From the NCBI RefSeq assembly GCF_034314105.1, contig NZ_JAVIWJ010000001.1, positions 3,039,501 through 3,103,500 of the forward strand: 64,000 nucleotides of DNA, in the 5' to 3' direction. Origin of the DNA: Pseudomonas sp. AB6. Lineage in GTDB: Bacteria; Pseudomonadota; Gammaproteobacteria; Pseudomonadales; Pseudomonadaceae. The first letter of the stretch is position 1. Every line of letters starts with the position of its first letter. Below, piece after piece: positions 7,756-17,213 of this stretch. The notes beneath the pieces were generated by a model, which saw nothing but the letters and a program-made list of their open reading frames with translations, had not been told where the DNA came from and ran no database searches. Both the position numbers and the translations under genes were made by a program.

Positions 7756-10700
7756 ATGTTCGACACACTGCTGATTGCCAACCGTGGCGCGATTGCCTGT
7801 CGCATCCTGCGCACTCTGCGCGAGCTTAAGGTCAACGGCGTGGCGATCTATGCCGAAGTCGACGCCGCCAGCCTGCATACTCTTCAAGCCGACCAAGCCC
7901 ATAGCCTCGGCGACGGCGGCGCGGCCAACACCTACCTGGCGGTGGATAAAATCCTCGCCATCGCCACAGCCAGCGGTGCCAAGGCAATCCATCCCGGTTA
8001 CGGTTTTTTGTCTGAAAACGCCGCCTTCGCGCAAGCTTGCGAAGACCACGGCATTGCCTTCGTCGGGCCGACTCCAGAGCAGCTGCGCGTGTTCGGCCTC
8101 AAGCACACTGCCCGCGCGCTGGCCAAGCAACACGGCGTACCGATGCTCGAAGGCACTGAGCTGCTCGACAGCCTTGAAAACGCCTTAAGCGCCGTCGAAC
8201 CCATCGGCTATCCCGTGATGCTGAAAAGCACGGCGGGCGGCGGCGGAATCGGCATGCGTGTGTGCCGCAGCGCCGACGAACTGACTGAATCGTTCGAAGC
8301 TGTGAAGCGCTTGGGACAGAACAATTTCAGCGACGCTGGCGTATTCATCGAGAAGTACATCCAGCGCGCCCGACATTTGGAAGTGCAGGTATTTGGGGAC
8401 GGCAATGGGGACGTCATCGCTCTGGGCGTGCGCGATTGCTCAGTGCAACGCCGCAATCAAAAAGTTCTTGAAGAAACTCCCGCACCGAACCTGCCAGAGG
8501 GCATGGCCGACGAACTGTGTGCGGCAGCGATCAAGCTAGCGAAAGCGGTCAACTACCGCAGCGCAGGGACGGTTGAATTTATTTTCGACAGCGAAGATCA
8601 GCGCTTTTACTTCCTTGAAGTGAACACGCGGCTGCAGGTTGAACATGGCGTGACCGAGCAAGTCTGGGGCGTCGATCTGGTCAGCTGGATGGTGCAACTG
8701 GCCGCCGGTGATTTACCGCCGTTGCTTGAATTAAAGGCTGGGTTGCAGGCCAGCGGTCATGCAATACAAGCGCGGTTATATGCCGAAGATCCGGGCCGGG
8801 ATTTCCAACCTTGCCCTGGCTTGCTGACGGTAGTGAACTTCCCGGCAACTGACGGTAAAGCCTTGCGCATTGATACTTGGGTTGAGGCTGGTTGCGAGAT
8901 TGCGCCGTACTTTGATCCGATGATTGCCAAGTTGATCAGTTGGGCGCCGACTCGCGCGCAGGCCATTGCAGGACTCGGGCAAGCGCTGCGTGACAGCCAT
9001 TTATATGGGGTGGAAACCAATCGCGATTATCTGCGGCAGATTTTAGTGGACGCGCCTTTTGCCAGCGGCCAGCCATGGACTCGCTGCCTGGAAGGGTTGG
9101 TATACCGCGCCAACACCTTTGAAGTGCTCAGCGGCGGCACTCAGACCAGCGTCCAGGATTATCCGGGACGTCTGGGCTATTGGGCGGTGGGTGTTCCACC
9201 GTCGGGGCCGATGGACAGTCGATCCTTACGGTTGGGCAACCGGTTGTTGGGCAACGACGAAGGGGCCGCCGCGCTGGAAATTACCATGAGCGGCCCGCTG
9301 CTGCGTTTCAACACTGATGCGGTGGTAGCCATTACTGGAGCGGAAATTCCGGTGACACTCGACGGGCAGACGCAAGCAATGAACACCGCGACTTTGGTGA
9401 CGTCGGGTTCAACCTTGGCGCTAGGGACGATTGGCGGTGCCGGGGCGCGCAGTTACCTCTGCGTGCGCGCAGGCCTGGAGCTGCCGGATTATCTGGGGAG
9501 TAAAAGCACCTTCACCCTCGGTCAATTTGGCGGCCATGGCGGACGAGCATTGCGCGCTGGTGATGTACTGCACATTCCACCGTTGAGTGATCGCCGCGTG
9601 GGGCTGAGCGTGCTGCCTGAACAGCTCGCCAACTTGCTGGATGTGCGGCAAATTCGCGTCATTTATGGCCCGCATGCGGCGCCGGAGTATTTCACCGAGT
9701 GCTACATGCAGACGTTTTTTTCGACCCATTGGGAAGTGCATTTCAACTCCAGCCGAACCGGCGTGCGCTTGATCGGGCCCAAGCCAGAATGGGTCCGTGC
9801 CGACGGTGGCGAGGCGGGACTGCATCCATCGAATATTCATGACAATCCGTATGCCATTGGCGCCGTGGACTTCACCGGCGACATGCCCGTGATCCTCGGC
9901 CCCGACGGGCCAAGCCTGGGTGGATTCGTTTGCCCGGTGACCGTTATCGAGGCCGACCTTTGGCAATTGGGGCAGCTTAAGGCCGGGGATAAAGTGCAGT
10001 TTTATCCCATCAGCCTGCAAACCGCCCGCAGCTTGGCCCAAACAGATCTCTGTGTGGGCCCACTTTTAGACGAAGCAGGCGACGCGGCGTCTGACTTGGC
10101 GCTATCGCGGACAAGCCCGCTCCTGCAGGAGGCCGGGGCGGAGTTGATTTCGCCGATTGTGCTAGATATCGGTCAGGACGACACACGTCTGGTAGCTCGC
10201 CTTTGCGGGGACACCCATCTGCTGCTGGAGATCGGCGCCGCCGAGCTGGACCTGGTGCTGCGGTTTCGCGCCCATGCGTTGATGCAAGCGCTGGAGGGCA
10301 AAGCTCTGCGAGGGGTGATCGACCTGACCCCAGGGATTCGTTCGCTGCAAGTTCACTATCACCCCGAGCAACTTCCTTTGGCCAACCTGCTTAACATCCT
10401 CGCCCACCAATGGGAAACCGTCTGCGCCAGCAAAGACCTGCACGTGCCCTCGCGGATCGTTCATTTGCCGCTGTCCTGGGATGACCCGGCGTGCCAACTG
10501 GCCATTGAAAAATACATGACCACCGTGCGCAAAGACGCGCCATGGTGCCCGAGCAATCTGGAATTCATCCGCCGCATCAATGACCTGCCCAACCTCGACG
10601 AAGTGCAGCGCACCGTGTTCGACGCCAGCTATTTGGTCATGGGTTTGGGCGACGTTTACCTCGGCGCCCCCGTCGCAACACCACTCGATCCGCGTCATCG

Positions 10701-11397
10701 CTTGGTTACCACCAAATACAACCCGGCTCGCACTTGGACCGCTGAAAACTCTGTCGGCATCGGCGGCGCGTATATGTGCGTCTATGGTATGGAAGGCCCC
10801 GGCGGATATCAATTCGTGGGGCGCACCTTGCAGATGTGGAACCGCTATCGGGAAGTGGCCGCGTTTAATGGTAAACCTTGGCTGTTGCGCTTCTTCGATC
10901 AGATCCGCTTTTACCCGGTCAGTGCTGAAGAGCTATTGCATATTCGCCGCGACTTTCCACTTGGCCGTTACTCGCTAGACATCGAACACTGCACCCTGAA
11001 CCTGGCGGACTATCAAGATTTTCTCAATCGTGAAGCTGAAGGCATCGCCGCATTTCGAGCGCAACAACAGGGCGCATTCAACGCCGAACGCGAACGATGG
11101 ATTGCCAGCGGCCAAGCGAATATTGAGAGCCATGAAGCCGTTGCAACGGCCACTGACGATGAGCCCCTCGATGCAGGCCTATACAGCATCGATAGCCACA
11201 TCGCGGGCAATCTCTGGCAGGTGCAAGTCAAGGTCGGCCAGCGGGTCGAAGTCGGCGATGTATTGGTAATCCTGGAATCGATGAAGATGGAAATTCCACT
11301 CCTGGCAACCTTGGCAGGCACCGTTAGCGAAGTGCGCGTGCAACCCGGATCGGCCCTGCGTGCAGGGCAAAGGGTCGTGGTTCTGAAAGCGGATTGA
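7756..11397 (+). CDS. Biotin-dependent guanidine carboxylase (annotated class: urea carboxylase)
   Basis: 1213 residues with the full urea-carboxylase layout. A biotin carboxylase domain occupies about residues 1-450 (ATP-grasp loop GGGGIGMRV, then EVNTRLQVEHGVTE). A KipA/AHS2-like carboxyltransferase half spans about 460-770 (GGTQTSVQDYPGR, PPSGPMDS) and a KipI/AHS1-like half about 800-1020 (DLTPGIRSLQVHY). A conserved segment VMGLGDVYLGAPVATPLDP follows, and a biotinyl domain ends the chain with ESMKMEIP, biotin-lysine at about residue 1177. The riboswitch and DUF1989 partners argue that it carboxylates guanidine with ATP and bicarbonate rather than urea. A REP-like sequence lies in frame in the linker between the carboxyltransferase halves (10103-10129). 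Confidence 0.9.
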   Translation: MFDTLLIANRGAIACRILRTLRELKVNGVAIYAEVDAASLHTLQADQAHSLGDGGAANTYLAVDKILAIATASGAKAIHPGYGFLSENAAFAQACEDHGIAFVGPTPEQLRVFGLKHTARALAKQHGVPMLEGTELLDSLENALSAVEPIGYPVMLKSTAGGGGIGMRVCRSADELTESFEAVKRLGQNNFSDAGVFIEKYIQRARHLEVQVFGDGNGDVIALGVRDCSVQRRNQKVLEETPAPNLPEGMADELCAAAIKLAKAVNYRSAGTVEFIFDSEDQRFYFLEVNTRLQVEHGVTEQVWGVDLVSWMVQLAAGDLPPLLELKAGLQASGHAIQARLYAEDPGRDFQPCPGLLTVVNFPATDGKALRIDTWVEAGCEIAPYFDPMIAKLISWAPTRAQAIAGLGQALRDSHLYGVETNRDYLRQILVDAPFASGQPWTRCLEGLVYRANTFEVLSGGTQTSVQDYPGRLGYWAVGVPPSGPMDSRSLRLGNRLLGNDEGAAALEITMSGPLLRFNTDAVVAITGAEIPVTLDGQTQAMNTATLVTSGSTLALGTIGGAGARSYLCVRAGLELPDYLGSKSTFTLGQFGGHGGRALRAGDVLHIPPLSDRRVGLSVLPEQLANLLDVRQIRVIYGPHAAPEYFTECYMQTFFSTHWEVHFNSSRTGVRLIGPKPEWVRADGGEAGLHPSNIHDNPYAIGAVDFTGDMPVILGPDGPSLGGFVCPVTVIEADLWQLGQLKAGDKVQFYPISLQTARSLAQTDLCVGPLLDEAGDAASDLALSRTSPLLQEAGAELISPIVLDIGQDDTRLVARLCGDTHLLLEIGAAELDLVLRFRAHALMQALEGKALRGVIDLTPGIRSLQVHYHPEQLPLANLLNILAHQWETVCASKDLHVPSRIVHLPLSWDDPACQLAIEKYMTTVRKDAPWCPSNLEFIRRINDLPNLDEVQRTVFDASYLVMGLGDVYLGAPVATPLDPRHRLVTTKYNPARTWTAENSVGIGGAYMCVYGMEGPGGYQFVGRTLQMWNRYREVAAFNGKPWLLRFFDQIRFYPVSAEELLHIRRDFPLGRYSLDIEHCTLNLADYQDFLNREAEGIAAFRAQQQGAFNAERERWIASGQANIESHEAVATATDDEPLDAGLYSIDSHIAGNLWQVQVKVGQRVEVGDVLVILESMKMEIPLLATLAGTVSEVRVQPGSALRAGQRVVVLKAD
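10103..10129 (-). repeat. REP-like element inside the guanidine carboxylase reading frame
   Basis: On the minus strand the stretch reads TCCTGCAGGAGCGGGCTTGT followed by CCGCGAT, which matches the widespread Pseudomonas REP pattern GTAGGAGCGGGCTTGTCCGCGAT. On the plus strand it is translated in frame as part of LALSRTSPLLQEAG, in the linker between the two carboxyltransferase halves. REP elements are normally extragenic, so a translated one is unusual. Confidence 0.6.
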
Positions 11398-11424
11398 ATT
11401 TTTTAATTTTAAGAGGGATGTCCC

Positions 11425-13248
11425 ATGGGTAATGCTGAGCAACTCATAGATTTACGTCTTGATAAAGTCCGTGCGGCGTATCAAACCGGAGCCCTGACAC
11501 CTCGGCAACTGGTTTTCGCCCTTCGGGAAAAAGCTACGGCGCTGAACCCGACCTATCACCTGTTCATTCATCTGCTAAGCATCGCGGAACTGGAACCGTA
11601 TCTGGCAGCGCTGGAAAGTCGCAACCTTAAAGACCTGCCGCTGTACGGGGTGCCATTCGCGATCAAAGACAACATCGATTTAGCCGGTATCCCCACCACC
11701 GCTGCGTGCCCGGCGTTCACCTATACGCCGGATACGTCGGCGACTATTGTCGAGCAACTGATCGCACTCGGTGCGATTCCCATGGGCAAGACTAACCTCG
11801 ACCAGTTCGCCACCGGATTGAACGGCAGCCGCTCACCTTACGGAGCTTGCCCCAACAGTGTTTCGATGGATTATCCATCAGGCGGCTCCAGCGCAGGTTC
11901 GTCGCTGGCGGTGGCGTTAGGCGTTGCCAGCTTTGCCCTCGGCACCGATACCGCAGGCTCGGGCCGGGTGCCCGCGGCGCTGAATAACCTGCTGGGCTTG
12001 AAACCCAGCAAAGGCTTGATCTCTACAGCAGGCGTGACTCCAGCCTGCCGCACACTGGACTGTGTCAGCACCTTCACCGCCACCGCCCGCGAAGCCAGCC
12101 AATTGCTCGGCCTCCTCGCACGTCATGACCCGCGCGACGCCTACAGTCGCCGCAATCCAATGTGGAACGATGCGTCAGCGTTCGGCGTACCAAGACCGTT
12201 CAAATTCGGCGTGCCGCGTCAGCAGGATCTGGAGTTTTTCGGCTGCACAGAAGGTCCGCAACTGTTCGATGACGCCGTCATGCATCTGATCGCACTGGGC
12301 GGGGAAGCCGTGACCCTTGACCTATCGCCATTTCTGGAAGCGGGCGCTTTACTCTACAACGGCCCGTGGGTAGCCGAACGCTACAGCGTGGCGGGCCAAT
12401 TGATAGAGAGCCACCCCGAAGCTGTATTGCCGATCATCCGGGCAGTATTGGCCAAAGCACCCACCGTCGACGGCGTGCAAACGTTCCGTGCGCACTACCA
12501 GCTACAAGCACTCAAAGCGCTGTGCGACAACGCGCTAGAACATCTCGACTGCGTGCTGACCCCTTCTATCCCTCGTCCGGTGACGCTGGCCGAACTGGCT
12601 GAGGAGCCGGTGCTGCGAAACTCGGAGCTGGGCTACTACGCCAATTTCGTCAACCTGCTGGACTACGCGGCCGTCGCTGTACCCAGCGGCTTCATGAAGA
12701 GCGGCCTGCCGTGGGGCGTGACGTTGGTTGGCCGAGTCTTCACCGATCAATACTTGCTAAGCCTCGCCGATGCCCTGCAACGGCAGACAGATGTACGCGT
12801 GATCGGCCATAACTCACTCAACCTTTCTGCTCCCGCGACAACCGCACGCAACGACAAGTCGCGGCTGGTGGTCTGTGGCGCACACATGGAGGGTTTGGTG
12901 CTGAACGGGCAACTCAGGCAACGCGGCGCGCGCTTGCTGGAAGTCACTTACAGTTCAGCTGACTATAAGCTTTACGCGTTAGCGGGTGGTCCTCCGTTTC
13001 GCCCAGGCATGCTTCGGGTCGAGGAAGGCGGCGTAGCCATTGCAGTGGAGGTCTGGGAGTTACCAAGTCTCGAATTGGGCTCGTTCCTTACCGGCATTTC
13101 GGCGCCGCTAGGGCTAGGAAAAGTTCAGCTGGAAGATGGCCGCTGGGAGAGTGGATTCATCTGCGAACCCTATGGTCTGGAAGGCGCCACAGACATCAGC
13201 CATTTAGGCGGATGGAGGGCTTACCTGCGTGCTAACGCCAGAGTTTAA
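11425..13248 (+). CDS. atzF: Allophanate hydrolase
   Basis: Hydrolyses allophanate to carbon dioxide and ammonia, the last step of the operon. 607 residues: an amidase-signature domain (about 1-450) and a C-terminal domain (about 470-607) typical of AtzF-type enzymes, with YKLYALAGGPPFRPG. The catalytic triad can be read as Lys81 (PFAIKDN), a cis-Ser in GGSSAGSS near 155-156, and the nucleophile Ser179 in TDTAGSGR. It begins 28 bases after the carboxylase stop, with AAGAGGGA as ribosome site. In this setting the allophanate would come from the DUF1989 deiminase. Identification is secure. Confidence 0.95.
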   Translation: MGNAEQLIDLRLDKVRAAYQTGALTPRQLVFALREKATALNPTYHLFIHLLSIAELEPYLAALESRNLKDLPLYGVPFAIKDNIDLAGIPTTAACPAFTYTPDTSATIVEQLIALGAIPMGKTNLDQFATGLNGSRSPYGACPNSVSMDYPSGGSSAGSSLAVALGVASFALGTDTAGSGRVPAALNNLLGLKPSKGLISTAGVTPACRTLDCVSTFTATAREASQLLGLLARHDPRDAYSRRNPMWNDASAFGVPRPFKFGVPRQQDLEFFGCTEGPQLFDDAVMHLIALGGEAVTLDLSPFLEAGALLYNGPWVAERYSVAGQLIESHPEAVLPIIRAVLAKAPTVDGVQTFRAHYQLQALKALCDNALEHLDCVLTPSIPRPVTLAELAEEPVLRNSELGYYANFVNLLDYAAVAVPSGFMKSGLPWGVTLVGRVFTDQYLLSLADALQRQTDVRVIGHNSLNLSAPATTARNDKSRLVVCGAHMEGLVLNGQLRQRGARLLEVTYSSADYKLYALAGGPPFRPGMLRVEEGGVAIAVEVWELPSLELGSFLTGISAPLGLGKVQLEDGRWESGFICEPYGLEGATDISHLGGWRAYLRANARV

Positions 13249-13360
13249 TTAGAAAAAACCGGTGAGGGGGTCGCTCCTTTGCCGGTCGTTACATAGATAC
13301 CGATCAGGACGAAATTTCTCCGGCACAGTGAGGCCCTTTCCGTCCGGATCAACAACCGTC

Positions 13361-16300
13361 ATGAATGAACAGTGGAACGCGACCGATGCACTACCGAACC
13401 GTCTTCATGAGCGCAAAGACACGCTTCCTTCGTCTGGCGCCTTCTCTGTGTCGCCGTTCGATGAGCCCGATGAGCCGGTTCGTACCGACGACTTTCAGAC
13501 TCAATCCTCTGAGCAGGCTCCTGATGCGGCCCCCGCTGAAGCGCTGAACATCCAACGACTCATCTTGCGCAGGAAAACACCGGCCGCCAAACTGCTTTCG
13601 GGTTCAGTACTGAGCCTGAAAACCTGGCAAATGGACTTGGACTCGCCCCCCTCCCCCAAAGCTTACATCCGACAACAATTGGTGCGGTTTCTAGCGGACA
13701 ACGGGCCAATCGACAACGCTGAAAAACTCCCCTCACCCGATGAGTTGTACGTCCGCTTTAGCACCGAGACCGATCCTGAAATTCAGGTTGATGGCCATGA
13801 ACACTATGCATTGCAGCTCTCCCTTACCGAGATCGTCTTAGCGTCGCTCGAACCCGCCGGTTTTCTCGCGCTGATCAAATGTGTCGAAGCGGATCGCCCA
13901 CTCTTCGGATCAACCCCCCTGCTCACCATTGGTTCACTGATCGAATTCATCTATACGGCGCGGTGGGAGCACAACTATTGCCAGCTCGTCGAACAGTTCT
14001 GGGCCCACCATGAAGCGACGTATTGCGCCCTTGCCAAGCTCTCGTTCGTCGATGGCCTATCCCGGCAATACATAAAAAAGAAAATAACGCTGGAGGGCTA
14101 CACTCTGGCGCTCGGCGCCTTGGGCCTGGATCGGTTTCCCACAACGCTTGCAGAACTTGAACAGCCGACGAGCGGCGAACGCGCAGCCATCAGTCTACTT
14201 TCACTGAACGGACGGACCATCCCGGGCATTTTTCAGCTGAAGTCCAAGGTCACCTCACACTGTTTTATCCACACCCTGGGAAACGCTCCTACGACCATTG
14301 AATATATCGACGATGAGCAGAATCACAGCACCGCCAAGCAGCTCGAAGCACTAAACGGCTGCGCCTGGCTTGCGCCATTGGTGGATGGCGTTCCGCTGCA
14401 GGACAACCCTAACCTCAGCGCGAACCTAGTGGACGGCGATTTGTTTGCAGCGCTCACGGCAGCCCAAAAGGCGTTCTCGCTGGAAGCACTTACCGATCTG
14501 CGCTCCGGGACATTTTCGGAATTAGACGACGCGGATGATGAACCACTTTTCAAGGATGTCGAGCGCGGCCTGGCCTTGGTCAGCGTCATTGATCTGTGGC
14601 AACAGCCTGACGTTTCAAAGCGAATACCCCACCCGGAAAAAGTTGCCCACCGCCTGGTGCGCAACGCCCTGATCAAGCGTCATCAGCTAGACCTTTCCCC
14701 CGATACCGTGTTCATTCGCTACGTCCGTGGCAGCTCGACCTCACCACTAGGCAGCGCCCATGCGCCAGTTACATTTGTGCATGTACCTAACGAAACCCCA
14801 ATCAGTTTGACCCGTGCGTTGCTCTGCAACTATAGGGTTGACCGTCCCGTGGGTTATCTCGATAACGGTGCACGCAGCGTGGTCTATTCAGACCCCTCAG
14901 GGAAAGGTATACAGGCTGAAGATACTGAACTACCACTCTCACCTGACGCCGTTGAAAGCCTTATAAAAGACATCGACTTTCTGCCCTTGATGACCAACCG
15001 GTTGAACGGATTTTGGAAAAAACACGCGGCAACTATCGAGCGCTCGCTCGCTACCACGTTAATTACGCAACTTGTGATCGCTCTCAAGATGGGCCATGTA
15101 TCGCGGGTCGGGTTTGACATGTTAGTGGAGGCCTTGGAGTATCCGCCAAGCCAAACGGCCCCTTCGAATATCCGCTGCAAAAGCTTGGGCTTTTATCTAC
15201 AACCAGCGCTGGCTGAAAGTAAGCACTGCCAACGCTGCGCAGGTTTGTTGGTGTTCTTTAAGGCCAATAATCCGCGCAGAGTGCTGTATCAAGCCGGACA
15301 GGCCCAGACATTCGTCGAACTCGACAGCCGTGATGAACTCATTCAACACATTGTAAAAGCTGCGGGGAATGAACTGTGGCGAACCACTTTATTGAACTAC
15401 GTCCCGGTGAACCAGCATCAAAAGCTCATCTATGTCCTGGAGATCTGGGCTGGCCAACGTTTCCCTGAACCGCCAGTTACGTTGTTGCGCCCATGGACCG
15501 ACGTGATCTATGCCGATCATCTGCATAAAGCAAAAGCCAAAACGTTGTGTGAGCAGACACTCACTTCTTCACCGTTTGTTTTTATGCGGGAAACACTCGC
15601 GCGCAATCATCAGGCAGACGCAAACGACTGCATTGTAACGTCGGAAGAAATCACGCTTCGTTACTGGATGCAGCAAATCAACCATTTGCGGCTACTGCTG
15701 GAACCCCTATCGCTACTGTTGGTTCCGGCGAGGGTGGCTTCAGTATTGGCGCATGCCGGCGCAGCTTATCTGAGCATTAAGACAGCGAATTTACCCGGAC
15801 ACCGAGACACCGAAAAACGCCTGGCGGTGCTTACTACGCTGTCGCTTGGGCTGTTTCAACTAGCACCGCTCGCTCACGGCTTACTTCGTGCGCTGAGCGC
15901 AGTCGTGCGACCGAGAACGTTATTGAGAGCCGGGGCAGTTCTGACCTCGTCGTATTTACCACGGTTTAGTTTATTACTCAGGGGGTGCGTCAATCCGCGA
16001 AAAACCACGCTTCAAGCATTTTTCAATACCACCCGCCTGATGAAAACCTGGGCAATTCCAGGGAATAAAATCTTCGGCACCTCAGCGGTCCAGGTCTGGA
16101 AACTTGATCGCAAGTTTCTGCTATGGACATCTGACCAAAGACAAGCCAGAACCTTAGTCGTCAGCACTCATGGCTACTATTTACCCTGGACAAAGACTAC
16201 ACCGATCCCCAACGGCACCGAACTCAGAACCTTTGCGCCCCACGGCTCAGAGCTTGTTGATCCGGCGCTTCATCGGGTCGTCGGCCAGCAGGTCAGACCT

Positions 16301-16729
16301 TTTTCAGTGCTAAACGCCGCCGGCAACCACCCAGCGGCTGGCACGATGCCGCCCTTTGCTGTTACCGACAGGCTCATGGCGGGGACCTCATTACCCGGCA
16401 GAATCAAGAATTACAGCCTGGCAAAATTTCAGGGCACCCACGGCGAGACTTATCAAGACATCAGCCACGTGGTGCGCAACTCAAATCAGTCCCCTTGGCG
16501 TGGCGCGCAGTTGCCTGCTGTGCCGATGGATGTACTGACAGTCAGAAATCGCTTCGCCATGGCTCACCCAACCCTACAAGACTTGTTCAAATCACTGTCC
16601 GAACACGGCATACATTACGACCGAATTTTACTGCTGCACTGTCGCTGTTCCGCCATCAGCGCCGCGTTGCGCCTGTCACCGACTTATACGGCCCCTATTA
16701 ACACGGCTCCGCCTAGCCCTGGCCCTTGA
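13361..16729 (+). CDS. Large toxin-like protein (DUF6543 dermonecrotic-toxin-like N-part, Stv/putative-adhesin-like C-terminus)
   Basis: 1122 residues from the ATG at 13361; the frame is open from 13262 but that part lacks a good start. No signal peptide. Residues about 90-330 recall the DUF6543 module common in large Pseudomonas toxin-like proteins (YIRQQLVRFLADNG, then a W-x2-H-x3-Y helix and a ITLEGYTLALGALG segment). The C-terminal 200 residues resemble the Stv/putative adhesin domain: LVVSTHGYYLPW, GTELRTFAPHGSELVDP, DVLTVRNRFAMAHPTLQDL and a closing IHYDRILLLHCRCS. One hydrophobic stretch lies near residue 780-800. The gene is alone, with no secretion genes or obvious immunity partner. 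Family calls are from memory and moderate in confidence; the reading frame is clearly real. Confidence 0.62.
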   Translation: MNEQWNATDALPNRLHERKDTLPSSGAFSVSPFDEPDEPVRTDDFQTQSSEQAPDAAPAEALNIQRLILRRKTPAAKLLSGSVLSLKTWQMDLDSPPSPKAYIRQQLVRFLADNGPIDNAEKLPSPDELYVRFSTETDPEIQVDGHEHYALQLSLTEIVLASLEPAGFLALIKCVEADRPLFGSTPLLTIGSLIEFIYTARWEHNYCQLVEQFWAHHEATYCALAKLSFVDGLSRQYIKKKITLEGYTLALGALGLDRFPTTLAELEQPTSGERAAISLLSLNGRTIPGIFQLKSKVTSHCFIHTLGNAPTTIEYIDDEQNHSTAKQLEALNGCAWLAPLVDGVPLQDNPNLSANLVDGDLFAALTAAQKAFSLEALTDLRSGTFSELDDADDEPLFKDVERGLALVSVIDLWQQPDVSKRIPHPEKVAHRLVRNALIKRHQLDLSPDTVFIRYVRGSSTSPLGSAHAPVTFVHVPNETPISLTRALLCNYRVDRPVGYLDNGARSVVYSDPSGKGIQAEDTELPLSPDAVESLIKDIDFLPLMTNRLNGFWKKHAATIERSLATTLITQLVIALKMGHVSRVGFDMLVEALEYPPSQTAPSNIRCKSLGFYLQPALAESKHCQRCAGLLVFFKANNPRRVLYQAGQAQTFVELDSRDELIQHIVKAAGNELWRTTLLNYVPVNQHQKLIYVLEIWAGQRFPEPPVTLLRPWTDVIYADHLHKAKAKTLCEQTLTSSPFVFMRETLARNHQADANDCIVTSEEITLRYWMQQINHLRLLLEPLSLLLVPARVASVLAHAGAAYLSIKTANLPGHRDTEKRLAVLTTLSLGLFQLAPLAHGLLRALSAVVRPRTLLRAGAVLTSSYLPRFSLLLRGCVNPRKTTLQAFFNTTRLMKTWAIPGNKIFGTSAVQVWKLDRKFLLWTSDQRQARTLVVSTHGYYLPWTKTTPIPNGTELRTFAPHGSELVDPALHRVVGQQVRPFSVLNAAGNHPAAGTMPPFAVTDRLMAGTSLPGRIKNYSLAKFQGTHGETYQDISHVVRNSNQSPWRGAQLPAVPMDVLTVRNRFAMAHPTLQDLFKSLSEHGIHYDRILLLHCRCSAISAALRLSPTYTAPINTAPPSPGP

Positions 16730-16779
16730 ACTCGATAGCGTTATAGGGCGGCGACACGCTAGCATGCCGCTTCCTATTG

Positions 16780-16985
16780 GATTTAGCTCAACAACGGATT
16801 TGTCATGTTTCGTCACATCACCTTCAATTCACAACGCTCATCGGTCATGACGCTGGTGGTTCTGGAAAGCCGCCTGCGTCGGTCCGATATCATTTGTCGC
16901 TGGGGCGGCGAAGAGTTCCCGCTCAAGGCAACCGACAGCGACCGAAGTCAGGCGTGCATAGAAACGGCGCTTCCTCATGTTGAAT
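16780..16985 (+). pseudogene. Relic of a GGDEF (diguanylate cyclase) domain
   Basis: Two overlapping frames together give a decayed GGDEF stretch. One reads GHDAGGSGKP (compare the GHDAGD turn of the family); after a frame change near 16860 the other reads LESRLRRSDIICRWGGEEF, containing the GGEEF signature and the preceding R-x-x-D-x-x-x-R context. No complete domain remains, and the end runs into the start of the CWC gene. The fragment is too short to be active. Confidence 0.6.
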
Positions 16986-17207
16986 AGTCCTGACAGGATC
17001 GACGGATCGACCTGCCCCATGTGCGGTCTGAGTAACAGTTGCACCCTGGCCGACCCACGCACGGCGGCGCAACCATGCTGGTGTTTTTCCGTAACCATTG
17101 AACCGGGAATACTTGAAGCGTTGCCGCCACAGCTGCGCAACCAAGCGTGCTTATGCCCGCGCTGCGCGCTGGCCAATGTCGACGAAACGTCGAAATCAGA
17201 CCACTAA
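16977..17207 (+). CDS. Cysteine-rich CWC family protein
   Basis: 76 residues. The pattern CPMCGLSNSC near the start, CWCFSVTI in the middle and CLCPRCA near the end matches the small cysteine-rich CWC family, probably a metal-binding (zinc-type) fold of unknown function. It starts at 16977, inside the end of the GGDEF relic, and its stop is followed after 6 bases by the pseudouridine synthase gene, so the two are likely co-transcribed. This pairing is often seen in Pseudomonas. The role is unknown. Confidence 0.75.
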   Translation: MLNSPDRIDGSTCPMCGLSNSCTLADPRTAAQPCWCFSVTIEPGILEALPPQLRNQACLCPRCALANVDETSKSDH

Positions 17208-17213
17208 GTCACC

